This document shows, in pieces, positions 33,147-41,007 of a DNA stretch of 52,296 bases. The DNA is from an uncultured bacterium (GTDB lineage Bacteria > Cyanobacteriota > Vampirovibrionia > Obscuribacterales > Obscuribacteraceae). The DNA lies in the NCBI GenBank assembly GCA_903835185.1, contig CAILLX010000115.1, forward strand, positions 1-52,296, given 5' to 3'. Both the position numbers and the translations under genes were made by a program. The notes beneath the pieces are model-generated. The model had not been told where the DNA came from. It did no database searches and worked only from the letters and a program-made list of their open reading frames with translations. Numbering within the stretch: the first letter of the stretch is position 1; every line of letters begins with the position of its first letter.

Positions 33147-34775
33147 ATGGTTCGTTCAGACTGGTCATTATGTAGAAGTTACTGTGGTGCTTGTCTTGTC
33201 TGGATCGCCATTATGCTCGTTCCAGCGCTGGCGTCTCCGCAGTTCTGTCAAGCAAAAGTGGAGCATGCTGTCAATGTTTGGAGCTTGTTGGATGACGTAA
33301 GCCGTCCGCTCAACCCAATTACAGTTGCCTCTGGTGGAGGCGATCTGTTTTTTCTGACACCACAGGCAGTATGGAAAGTTCCAACAGGTGAAAGCTTGTT
33401 GGAAGCAGGTTCTGCTCCGGGCGGAGCGTCTGTGGCACCGGCACTCAAAGCTGTTTGTGTTGGACCGCGCAACCAGGTTGTCTCCGGTGTCCCCGTGCAT
33501 GAGTTAACTGCTGCGGCGTATTGCCAGGGCAGGAACAGTCTTGTCGTGTTGGATAAATCTGGAGATCTTTTCGAGTTTATACCCGGTCGGGGAGTCTGGC
33601 AGGTATTGAGAGCAAATGCATCGCTCAGCGGCTCGCCTGATCCTGAGTATATCGATATGGCTACGCAGGGTAGCCGTGTCTGTGCTCTCGATCCAGAGAG
33701 AAATGAGATCTGGCGCTTGCCGGCGATGCCAGGAGTGCGCTCCTCATATTTTGCGCCGGTGTTGCCCTGGCGGCTACAACCTGGAGATGCCAATGTAACC
33801 GAAGGCATCGCCATCGCTTTCGATGGAGATACTTACGTGCTCTCTCGCTCAGGGCATATCACCAAATATGGTGCTGGTACAGGAGATGGTTCGGTTGTGC
33901 GCAGATCATTTCCCTGGAGACAGGTTGCACATATGCGACCATCTCGACTGGTAACAGCTGCGGGCACAGCTCTTTTTATTGTGGAAAGGGAGAATAATAG
34001 AGTTATAGTCGTGGACAAGAGCAGCGGCAAAGGGAGACAGTATCTGTTTGAACAAGGCTCAGATCTTCGTGGTTTGCTGCCGCGCCATGACTGTTTCTGG
34101 ATAATCGACCGTAATAAGTTGGTGCTGCGCACTCTTGCCAAGAACGATCCGTGGAGCGCTCAGTGCAAATCACGCAAGATGGACCTGCGTCTGGACGGGC
34201 TGGCTCTGCCTTTGCAAGGTGTTGCTTTTCCGGTTCATCCTGGCGTCTGGCCTGGAGCGCGCAGGCTTTATCGATATGGTGTTCATCAAGGTGTAGATTT
34301 TTTCTGCGATTCAGCTACGACAGGTCGGGTATTAATGGGTACTGCTGTCAAGGCTGCTGATTCTGGAAAGGTGGTGAGGTCTGATGTAAACTTTCGCGAT
34401 ATGGATGCTCCCACTTTTGCGGCAGTGATGAAACAGTGCCGCCTGGCTCACAATACTTCGGATAAGGATGAAGATCTCTTCCGTGGTTGCCAGGTGTGGA
34501 TTGATCATGGTAACGGGCTGGAGACACGGTATGCTCATCTTAATGGCGTGAGATCAGGTATCAGGGCTGGTACGTTTGTTTCGCGTGGGGATACGATTGC
34601 CTATGTGGGTGTCTCAGGAACAGGGCAGGATCTTCCCGGTGTTGTCAAGCACCCGCATCTTCATTTCGAAATCTGGCTTGACGGGCGCTATCTTGGCTGG
34701 GGGCTAACTCAGGCGGAGACGCTTGGTGTGTTTGAAGACATTTTTGGTACTGCAGGCAAACGGAGTGGTTCATGA
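33147..34775 (+). CDS. Exported M23-family peptidase with N-terminal beta-propeller-like region
   Basis: 542 residues from the ATG at 33147, four bases after the previous stop; the frame extends upstream to 33084 but into the previous gene. Signal peptide/anchor: CLVWIAIMLVPALAS (about 16-30). Residues about 45-350 are repetitive beta strands (LNPITVASGGGDLFFLTPQAVWKV; GIAIAFDGDTYVLSRSGHITKY; NRVIVVDKSSGKGRQYLF) that look like propeller blades. The C-terminal LytM domain has HQGVDF (about 379), YAHL and HLHFEIW (about 503), the zinc ligands and catalytic His of active M23 endopeptidases, which cut peptidoglycan cross-links. The stop overlaps the next start by 4 bases. Likely cell-wall remodelling in the envelope. 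Confidence 0.88.
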   Translation: MVRSDWSLCRSYCGACLVWIAIMLVPALASPQFCQAKVEHAVNVWSLLDDVSRPLNPITVASGGGDLFFLTPQAVWKVPTGESLLEAGSAPGGASVAPALKAVCVGPRNQVVSGVPVHELTAAAYCQGRNSLVVLDKSGDLFEFIPGRGVWQVLRANASLSGSPDPEYIDMATQGSRVCALDPERNEIWRLPAMPGVRSSYFAPVLPWRLQPGDANVTEGIAIAFDGDTYVLSRSGHITKYGAGTGDGSVVRRSFPWRQVAHMRPSRLVTAAGTALFIVERENNRVIVVDKSSGKGRQYLFEQGSDLRGLLPRHDCFWIIDRNKLVLRTLAKNDPWSAQCKSRKMDLRLDGLALPLQGVAFPVHPGVWPGARRLYRYGVHQGVDFFCDSATTGRVLMGTAVKAADSGKVVRSDVNFRDMDAPTFAAVMKQCRLAHNTSDKDEDLFRGCQVWIDHGNGLETRYAHLNGVRSGIRAGTFVSRGDTIAYVGVSGTGQDLPGVVKHPHLHFEIWLDGRYLGWGLTQAETLGVFEDIFGTAGKRSGS

Positions 34776-37105
34776 GAGATCAAAAGATTTTCCTTGCCAT
34801 TGTAAGCTCTCTGCTGGCGGTGGCACCTTTGGCGCTACAAGTGGTGCCGGTGCAGGCTTCTACAAAGAAGCATCCTGCCGCACATAAACAGCAGGTAGCA
34901 TTCTTTAAAAAGCCCAAGCCTACGCAGGCGGCAGCTGAAAAGAGCAAAGCGGCTGCGCCGGTCAAGAAGCAGGAGGCTGCAGGCAAACAGAACATAGGAC
35001 AAGCGGTGCCGGCTGAGCCTGTTAAAGCTGTTTTAGTAACAGAAAGCCCTGTGGTAACAAAGAGTCCTGTGGTAACAAAGAGTAGTGACGTGCCGCAGCC
35101 TGATGCTGCCCTTATTTGCGTTTTGCAAGACCTTAGCCGCGCTCTTAAAGATTCTCCTGATCTGGAAAAGATAGAAGATCCTTGCCAGAAGGCGGCAGTC
35201 AAAACAGGGCAAGCCTGTATGGCTGCTGCTCTGAGTGCTTCTGGCTTGGTTACTAACCGTATAGTTGCAGACAAGTCTGCATTCTCATCATCAATGACTG
35301 CCGAGTCATGGGAGTCTGGCAGCATAACTCTTAGCCATGGCTGTCATGCTTCCCTTAATGCTATCTGGGCTAAGAAGACTGACGGTCTGGTCAATGTCTC
35401 AGTTGTCGGCAGCTGCGGCTGCAAGCCTGCTGCCGATGGGTCCAAACTGGGTGAATTTGTTCTTGTCCTTTCAGGCAAGTCGGCAATTGACAAAGGTTTT
35501 GATATTCAGAGCCAGACTGACGTCAACTTCTGGATTGGCAGGCTAACCTCATTTACAGCAGACACTGCCTGCTGTAAAACTGATGACGGTGAGCCCAAGC
35601 TAAAGACAAGTGAGCAGAAGTCGACTGTTGTTTTGAAAGCTCTCATTACGGAGGCGACCAGACGGCATCTAGCTGCAGAGGCTGCTGCCAGGCAGCGGGC
35701 AGCCAAGTCCGGCTCACAGAGCAAGCTGGTGCGTGAGAGAGTCCAGTCTGATGCCAAGATTGCAGCCGTTGCCCAGCGCAAAGGAGCAATTGTATCAGCA
35801 GACAACATGTCGCAACCGGAAGGTGATCAACCAGGAGCTACCTCTCAAGGAAAGGCAACAGTATCAGAACAGTCCAGCTCTCCCGAAGTCCCAACTGTTG
35901 AGACAGCGGCAGTAGTCAAAACAAGTGTTCAAGAGAGCACCGGTTCCGACAGGCATGCTGCTATTACTGAAGGCTCCCGGACAGAAACAGCAGAAGATCT
36001 TAAGCAAGTGCCTGCCGGTGTTGCTCCAGAACTCTCCGCCGGAGAAGCTCAGCAAGGAAAGCATAATGAAGCGCCTGCTTCAGCAAATGAATCTGTAGGT
36101 GAAACAGCATCGGTAAACGGTATAGCGACAACGCCGGTCTCTGGAACAGGTTCAGTGACAACAGCGGCGCTAGAGACTCCGCGCCTGCCGATACACTCTC
36201 AAATTAAAGATACGCGATCGCCTCGGTCTGGCGAGGTCGCCTCGGCAACGCCTGTCACCTCCACAAATCCACCTGCTGCTGTTACAGGGCGCGGTGGGGA
36301 GGCTCCGACTCCATCGCTGGCTGCCCGGATACCGAGTTCGTCAGCCCAGGTTCTCCTGCCTGATAAAGCCGTGGCCGGTCAATTCCTTACTGCTGCTGTC
36401 GTCAATCCTGCTCATGCAGGAGAAGCTCTCGTTGAGCTGAGCTTTAATGGAGCCACCATGGCAACATCACAAGATGGAAAGGCTATATATATGGTGCCTG
36501 ATGATGCTATTCCTGGTCCAAGTTTGCAAGTTACTATGGCGGCAAGACCGGAGCAGCCAGCCAGCTCGATTTCTGTGCTGCAACCGCTGGCGGTGCCAAT
36601 CGGACCGCAAGTTCCTCGCATTGATCGTATTTCTCAGATTGCTTCGGCAGGGGGGACCATTACTATTGAGGGGCACAGTTTCGACGGTGTGGCTAATAGA
36701 AACAGGATTATTGTCGACGGTGTATACGACGCCAGGGTGCTGGTATCGTCGCCGGTGCAACTTAAGGCTGATCTGCCAGGCAATTTGATGCCGGGACCGC
36801 ACAGCGTATCGATCTCAACTGCCGGTTTGCGCAGCAATCCAGGACAGCTCGAAATAGTTTCCTTTGAAGTTCTACCGCTTGGAAGAGAAACAACAAAAGA
36901 AGGGTTGAAGAAGCTGGCAGTACATGTCTACGGTACGACTCGCCCTGTGACTGTTCATGTCAGGAACTACACCCCGGGTATTCTCCGGGTAGCTAAGGGT
37001 ACTGATACAGTTGTCTTGTCTCCTGGTGGCATTAGCAATATCGCAGTCCTGCCTGCAAAGCGTCTTGCCCGGGGTATTTATCATGTGAAGGCCTCTCTGG
37101 AGTAA
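34772..37105 (+). CDS. Large exported protein with an IPT/TIG domain
   Basis: 777 residues. Signal peptide MRDQKIFLAIVSSLLAVAPL, cut after VQA. A Lys/Ala/Pro-rich segment (about 35-110) includes a repeated PVVTKS. A globular domain with several Cys follows (about 110-290; SCGC, DTACC), then a long low-complexity Glu/Ser/Thr/Ala linker (about 300-540). An IPT/TIG immunoglobulin-like domain (about 612-697) shows PRIDRISQIASAGGTITIEG and GPHSVSISTAGLRSNP. The function is unknown; the layout suggests a surface or periplasmic scaffold. Its ATGA overlap with the M23 gene implies coupled translation and a shared envelope role. Confidence 0.85.
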   Translation: MRDQKIFLAIVSSLLAVAPLALQVVPVQASTKKHPAAHKQQVAFFKKPKPTQAAAEKSKAAAPVKKQEAAGKQNIGQAVPAEPVKAVLVTESPVVTKSPVVTKSSDVPQPDAALICVLQDLSRALKDSPDLEKIEDPCQKAAVKTGQACMAAALSASGLVTNRIVADKSAFSSSMTAESWESGSITLSHGCHASLNAIWAKKTDGLVNVSVVGSCGCKPAADGSKLGEFVLVLSGKSAIDKGFDIQSQTDVNFWIGRLTSFTADTACCKTDDGEPKLKTSEQKSTVVLKALITEATRRHLAAEAAARQRAAKSGSQSKLVRERVQSDAKIAAVAQRKGAIVSADNMSQPEGDQPGATSQGKATVSEQSSSPEVPTVETAAVVKTSVQESTGSDRHAAITEGSRTETAEDLKQVPAGVAPELSAGEAQQGKHNEAPASANESVGETASVNGIATTPVSGTGSVTTAALETPRLPIHSQIKDTRSPRSGEVASATPVTSTNPPAAVTGRGGEAPTPSLAARIPSSSAQVLLPDKAVAGQFLTAAVVNPAHAGEALVELSFNGATMATSQDGKAIYMVPDDAIPGPSLQVTMAARPEQPASSISVLQPLAVPIGPQVPRIDRISQIASAGGTITIEGHSFDGVANRNRIIVDGVYDARVLVSSPVQLKADLPGNLMPGPHSVSISTAGLRSNPGQLEIVSFEVLPLGRETTKEGLKKLAVHVYGTTRPVTVHVRNYTPGILRVAKGTDTVVLSPGGISNIAVLPAKRLARGIYHVKASLE
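35048..35083. repeat. Two exact 18-bp tandem repeats in coding sequence
   Basis: CCTGTGGTAACAAAGAGT occurs twice in a row, encoding PVVTKS twice. It lies in the low-complexity N-terminal part of the exported protein. Confidence 0.9.
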
Positions 37106-37120
37106 GGAAAGCTAGTAGCA

Positions 37121-38011
37121 ATGAAGAAGTGTATAGCCTATCTTGGTATGGGGATAATGGGTTCGGCCATGGCTGCCAACCTTGCCCGCGCCGGTTGTGC
37201 AGTTGCTGTTTGGAACCGTACTCCCGGACGACCGGGGTTGGAAACAGCCAGTGCTGCTGGTGCCACCATACAAGGATCGATTAAAGACGCTGTGGCTGGT
37301 GCTGATGTCATATTTGTCTGTGTCAACGACGTATCTGATGTGGAAGAAGTGATATTAGGCCAAGGTGGCGTCGGGGAGCACGCCGCCTCCGGTGCTGTTG
37401 TAGTTGATATGGGAACCACAGGGACCAGGGCTGCAGTGAAACTCTCTGAGGAGTTAAGGAAGCGTGGTATCAAGTTTGTCGACGCTCCGGTCACTGGTGG
37501 AGATATCGGTGCTCGCAACGCCACCTTGACCATTCTGGTTGGTGGAGATCCTGCTGACTATGAGGAAGTGAAACCATTTCTGGAACTGCTGGGTAAGAAG
37601 ATAGTCTATTGTGGACAGGTCGGCAGCGGGCAGGGAGTGAAGCTGTGCAATCAGATTTTATGTGCAGTCAATCTTATCGGCGTGTGCGAGTCTTTGTGTC
37701 TTGCCGATGAGCTGGGAATCAATCGCAGTCTGGTAATCGATGCCTTGAGTACCGGTGCCGGCGGCTCCTGGTCACTATCCAATCTGGGACCGCGCATTAT
37801 CGCGGGCGACTTCAAACCTGCTTTTATGATTAAGCTCATACTCAAAGACATCAAATTGATTGAGCAGACTCTTGCCGGCTCTGCTGTTGAGCTGCCTGGA
37901 ACAGAACTGTCCAAGCGCCTTTTAAATATTGCGTGCGAAATAGGTGGTGTGTCCGGCGGCGATCAAGGTACTCAGGCTATGTTCCGTGCCTACATGAAGG
38001 AGCATTCGTAA
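37121..38011 (+). CDS. NAD(P)-dependent beta-hydroxyacid dehydrogenase (3-hydroxyisobutyrate dehydrogenase family)
   Basis: 296 residues. The Rossmann domain starts CIAYLGMGIMGSAMAANLARAG (dinucleotide motif GxGxMG) and includes WNRTPGR, whose Arg after Asn favours NADPH. VDAPVTGGDIGARNATLTILVGG is the family substrate block, and Lys174 in GSGQGVKLCNQ is the catalytic lysine. The C-terminal helical domain is complete. Members reduce or oxidise small beta-hydroxyacids such as 3-hydroxyisobutyrate, tartronate semialdehyde or succinic semialdehyde; the exact substrate is not clear. It follows the TIG protein gene by 15 bases and so may end the same operon, though the function seems unrelated. 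Confidence 0.92.
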   Translation: MKKCIAYLGMGIMGSAMAANLARAGCAVAVWNRTPGRPGLETASAAGATIQGSIKDAVAGADVIFVCVNDVSDVEEVILGQGGVGEHAASGAVVVDMGTTGTRAAVKLSEELRKRGIKFVDAPVTGGDIGARNATLTILVGGDPADYEEVKPFLELLGKKIVYCGQVGSGQGVKLCNQILCAVNLIGVCESLCLADELGINRSLVIDALSTGAGGSWSLSNLGPRIIAGDFKPAFMIKLILKDIKLIEQTLAGSAVELPGTELSKRLLNIACEIGGVSGGDQGTQAMFRAYMKEHS

Positions 38012-38047
38012 CAGGCGCCGGCGGCGAGTCCGGTTTCGGGAGTTCGT

Positions 38048-38076
38048 GCCAAGGCGAGTGTCCTTGAGGACTTGGC
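38048..38076. terminator. Hairpin after the dehydrogenase gene
   Basis: GCCAAG (38048-38053) and CTTGGC (38071-38076) enclose a second stem TCCT-TG-AGGA. There is no U-run. It lies just upstream of the toxin-antitoxin promoter, so it could end the preceding operon or act as an operator. Confidence 0.35.
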
Positions 38077-38083
38077 CTACCAC

Positions 38084-38113
38084 TTCACATCTGGTGTGCT
38101 TTGAGTTTATACT
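38084..38113 (+). promoter_or_regulatory. Promoter of the toxin-antitoxin pair
   Basis: TTCACA (38084-38089), 18 bases, TATACT (38108-38113). The ATG of the antitoxin is 24 bases after the -10, with GAGAGGTG as its ribosome site. Confidence 0.5.
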
Positions 38114-38137
38114 AGAAGCCTTGAGAGGTGTTTCAGC

Positions 38138-38404
38138 ATGGCGCAGCGCAGACCAGACGACAAAGTTTCCCTCGATCAAGTGCTAAGGCTTGTTGATCAG
38201 CTTTCTTCAGATGAACAAGAGAAGGTGCGAAAAAAATTAAGTGGCCGTTCTTGGGGGCAGCGCTTCCAGCAGCTTTGCAATACAGTTGAAGCTGTTCGTG
38301 TTGCCAGAGGTCTGCCACGGCTTAGCGAAGAAGAGATAATGGCAGAGGTCAAGGGCGTTCGGGACGAGATGAAGGCAGAACGTGCCAATCAAAGCGGTAA
38401 TTGA
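38138..38404 (+). CDS. Antitoxin of a PIN-type toxin-antitoxin pair
   Basis: 88 residues, helical and charged. SLDQVLRLVDQLSSDEQEKVRKKL (about 11-34) resembles the N-terminal helix found in small antitoxins paired with TIGR00305/COG1569 PIN proteins. The C-terminus, LSEEEIMAEVKGVRDEMKAER, is a likely toxin-wrapping helix. A separate DNA-binding fold is not obvious. The stop overlaps the toxin start by 23 bases, the normal arrangement for antitoxin-first operons. Identification depends on the neighbour. Confidence 0.75.
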   Translation: MAQRRPDDKVSLDQVLRLVDQLSSDEQEKVRKKLSGRSWGQRFQQLCNTVEAVRVARGLPRLSEEEIMAEVKGVRDEMKAERANQSGN

Positions 38405-38801
38405 CACAAATGTCTGGGTCAGTGCTTTGCTCAATCCCGGAATGGCAAGGCAGATTGTTCATTGTTTACACACAGATGGTTTTCAGGTTGTGTGTGCAGA
38501 TGAGCTCCTAGCTGAGCTGCTCCGCGTCTTGAGCCGTCCCAGGATTACTGCTATGGTTGCTAAGGAAGATGTTGGAGAGTTGCTTGCCATGATCCAGGAC
38601 AAATCGTGTTTCGTTCAGCTCCAAAATATCCCGTCAGTTAGCCGCGATCCTAACGACGATATGTTTTTGGCTTGCGCTCTGGCTGCTCAGGCTGATTATC
38701 TGGTAACAGGTGATGACGATTTGCAGTGCCTGCAGAATTATCAGGGTATCCAAATCATTACCCCAGCGCGATTTTGTGAAATTCTTGGAATGCATCTGTA
38801 G
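38382..38801 (+). CDS. PIN-domain ribonuclease toxin (TIGR00305/COG1569 family)
   Basis: 139 residues from a GTG at 38382. The PIN active-site acids are present: Asp8 in VIDTNVWVSALL, Glu45 in ELLAELLRVL, Asp92/93 in DPNDDMFLACAL and Asp111-113 in VTGDDDL. The family is a Mg2+-dependent RNase held inactive by its partner. DxxFLACALAAQADYLVTGD is the diagnostic stretch of the putative toxin family TIGR00305. The upstream 88-residue gene overlaps it. The RNA target is unknown. Confidence 0.88.
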   Translation: MPIKAVIDTNVWVSALLNPGMARQIVHCLHTDGFQVVCADELLAELLRVLSRPRITAMVAKEDVGELLAMIQDKSCFVQLQNIPSVSRDPNDDMFLACALAAQADYLVTGDDDLQCLQNYQGIQIITPARFCEILGMHL

Positions 38802-39098
38802 TAACAAGTGGCTGGCTGCAGCGTCAGCGTTTCGCTCGAATGTGTGCAGGGTTCCGGGCGTCGATATGCTGTCGGCAGGCGCCTGTGGATCCTGAAGAGT
38901 CCTGAGTTTTTAGCGCGGGCAGCTGCGCTCGCGCTTGCTAAGTCATGCAAACAGAAATGCCAGGACCACAGATCTGCGCAATTGCAGTGATCATTAGAAA
39001 TTAGTCCTGCAGCGGGCGGGCGAGCCTGGTATTATCTTTTGCTGCTTTGGCTGCTCAGCTGGAAACAATGGGAGCGGTCCAAACATGAGGTTAGCGTT
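38802..39098. other. Gap after the toxin gene
   Basis: About 297 bases. Short frames on both strands (38808-38990 plus, 38741-38950 minus) have no ribosome site or family. AGCGCG and CGCGCT near 38911-38934 form a weak GC-rich hairpin. It may be decayed sequence. Confidence 0.35.
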
Positions 39099-39542
39099 AT
39101 GTCCGAAACAAATACTCCGCTTGCTGTTTCTGCTCCAGCCCAGAGCAAAGGCACAGTTGAGCAAGCTCATCATATTATTCAAACAATCTCCATGACCCTC
39201 GGAATTGCAGGGGCCCTGGGTGCTGCTGGTGTTTGGCTGGCAGCAAACTGCTTTGTCGGCGATGTGGAAATTAAGCTGGATAAACCTGTTCAATCTGTCT
39301 CTGTTAAGGTCTATGACAAAAAGGGGCAAGAGAGCGGCTATCATATGAGCCATTTTCAGCTTATGCCAGGAACTTATCATCTTGAAGTGACTCCTGATGG
39401 GGCTAAGACAAGGTATGCCGATGTTTGTGTAAAGTTTGCTTGCAAGAATATTGTTCCAGTGGCTGTGGAGCCTGGACAGGATGAACAACCCTCCTCAGGT
39501 GGGAATCACAAGGAGCACTGGTGGCAATTTCGGCGCAAGTAA
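39099..39542 (+). CDS. Single-pass membrane protein with small beta-sandwich domain
   Basis: 147 residues from the ATG at 39099, which follows GAGG at 39087-39090; a longer frame from 39039 lacks this site. A polar N-terminus is followed by one hydrophobic helix (about 30-53, ISMTLGIAGALGAAGVWLAANCF). Then comes a beta domain, DVEIKLDKPVQSVSVKVYDK ... FQLMPGTYHLEVTPDG, that resembles PEGA/carboxypeptidase-regulatory modules (a PGTYxLxV strand turn). The C-terminus is hydrophilic. Topology suggests an extracytoplasmic domain anchored at the N-terminus. Function unknown. Its stop overlaps the hemL start by 22 bases. Confidence 0.7.
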   Translation: MSETNTPLAVSAPAQSKGTVEQAHHIIQTISMTLGIAGALGAAGVWLAANCFVGDVEIKLDKPVQSVSVKVYDKKGQESGYHMSHFQLMPGTYHLEVTPDGAKTRYADVCVKFACKNIVPVAVEPGQDEQPSSGGNHKEHWWQFRRK

Positions 39543-40801
39543 AAACGCAGCTCTCTCGCAGCCTGTCAGAGCAAATTGCTGCAGTCATTCCTGGTGGAGT
39601 GGATAGCCCGTTTCGATCTTTTCAGGAAGTGGGCGGGCACACTATTTTTTTCAACAAAGGTGCCGGTGCGTATCTTTTTGATGTGGACGGCAATAAATAT
39701 ATTGATTATCTCGGTGCCTGGGGACCCTCAGTGCTCGGTTACTGTCAGCCGCTTGTGGTTGCTGCATGCAAGAAGGCGATTGAGTTGGGTGCTGTGTTTG
39801 GAGCACCACATGTTTTAGAGCTCGAACTGGCGACTGAGCTGATCAAGCTTTATCCAAGCATGGAGAAGGTGCGGTTTGTCAATTCGGGCACAGAAGCTGT
39901 GATGTCTGCAGTGCGGCTTGCTCGTGGCGCCACCGGGCGCGATCTAATTATTATGTTCGAAGGCTGTTATCACGGACACTCTGATTCTGTGCTGGCCAGC
40001 CAGGATCACAAAGCCAGCTCGGGCATTCCGCAGGCGGTAGCAGCAAACACTGTTCGCGTGCCGTTTAACAATCTGCCTGTGTTGGAACAGGCTCTTGAAC
40101 GCAACAAAGATAAAGTGGCTGCTGTGCTCATTGAACCTGTGGCCGGTTCGATGGGAGTCATCCCGCCCCAGCCTGGATATCTGGAGGGTGTGCGTAAGTT
40201 ATGTTCACAAGCTGGCTGCCTGCTTATATTTGATGAGGTCCTGACCGGACTGCGTGTGGCGCGAGGTGGTGCACAGGAGTTGTATAGGGTTAAGCCGGAT
40301 ATTACTTGTTTCGGGAAAGCGTTAGGTGGCGGCATGCCAATCGGCGCTTACGGGGGACCGTCCCGCATAATGGACGAGCTGCAACCGCTAGGTGAGGTTT
40401 ATCAAGCAGGCACTTTCTCGGGCAATCCAGTGACTATGGCAGGTGGTGTCGAGACTCTTAGCCTGCTAGCAAATCCGGCTGTTTATACGCGTATGGAGGC
40501 TCTTACTGCGCGGCTGTTTGCTGGGCTGCAAGCTGTAATTACCCGGCTGTCACTGCCTGTGCAACTGCAGCGGTCAGGTTCTATGTTCGCTATCCTCTTT
40601 GCGCCCAAGCCGATTGTAAACTTTCAGGACTCGCTCAGTATTGACGCTAAGCTGTTTGCCAAATTCTTCCACTATCTGCTTGATCATGGGGTGTACCTGC
40701 CGCCATCGGCTGTAGACGCAGCGGCCCTGTCTTCTGCGCATACAGAAGATGATATTGACCGGACAATCGCCATTGCTGCCGAGGCGTTAGCTACCTTTTA
40801 A
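39521..40801 (+). CDS. hemL: Glutamate-1-semialdehyde 2,1-aminomutase
   Basis: 426 residues. A class III PLP aminomutase that turns glutamate-1-semialdehyde into 5-aminolevulinate in the C5 route to tetrapyrroles. IPGGVDSPFRSF at the N-terminus, MSAVRLARGATGRD, the PLP-binding Lys266 in FGKALGGGMPIGAYGG and YQAGTFSGNPVTMAGG are all family marks. The start is a GTG with AGGAG exactly five bases before it, inside the end of the previous gene, so translation is probably coupled. Presence of the C5 pathway fits many bacterial groups, including cyanobacterial relatives. Confidence 0.96.
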   Translation: MAISAQVKTQLSRSLSEQIAAVIPGGVDSPFRSFQEVGGHTIFFNKGAGAYLFDVDGNKYIDYLGAWGPSVLGYCQPLVVAACKKAIELGAVFGAPHVLELELATELIKLYPSMEKVRFVNSGTEAVMSAVRLARGATGRDLIIMFEGCYHGHSDSVLASQDHKASSGIPQAVAANTVRVPFNNLPVLEQALERNKDKVAAVLIEPVAGSMGVIPPQPGYLEGVRKLCSQAGCLLIFDEVLTGLRVARGGAQELYRVKPDITCFGKALGGGMPIGAYGGPSRIMDELQPLGEVYQAGTFSGNPVTMAGGVETLSLLANPAVYTRMEALTARLFAGLQAVITRLSLPVQLQRSGSMFAILFAPKPIVNFQDSLSIDAKLFAKFFHYLLDHGVYLPPSAVDAAALSSAHTEDDIDRTIAIAAEALATF

Positions 40802-40938
40802 ATTGGGTTTAGCTCTTTGCGACTCATGGCTGGGCGGATGCAATCAGCCTCTACAGCCGCCCTTCGATCACACCCGCCCGCCTACAGCCGCATTCATGTA
40901 CTTCTTGTCCTGTTCCGGTGTATCCGACCAACTGTAGC

Positions 40939-40956
40939 GGCGCGTCGGGACGCGCC
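40939..40956. repeat. GC-rich hairpin, copy C (hemL/glycosyltransferase junction)
   Basis: GGCGCGTC-GG-GACGCGCC, a perfect 8-bp stem in the 206-base gap between convergent genes. Similar GC-rich fragments surround it (GGGCGGATGCAA near 40832, CCGCCCGCC near 40875, GGGCGGC near 40961), as if several diverged copies of the element at 5344 and 22941 were stacked here. Confidence 0.5.
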
Positions 40957-41007
40957 CGTTGGGCGGCAGCAAACTGCTCCAACAAGCGTATTTGAGCTGT
41001 ATCGGAG

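Noticed and set aside
33248-33814. 188-residue minus-strand frame inside the M23 gene
   Set aside because: Shadow of a coding frame with strong domain evidence on the other strand; no ribosome site, no family.
34780-35325. 181-residue minus-strand frame opposite the TIG protein
   Set aside because: Leu/Ala-rich mirror of Lys/Ala-rich coding sequence; the signal peptide and operon overlap support the plus strand.
38741-38990. Short frames on both strands behind the PIN toxin
   Set aside because: No ribosome sites, overlap each other, composition driven by GC-rich sequence.
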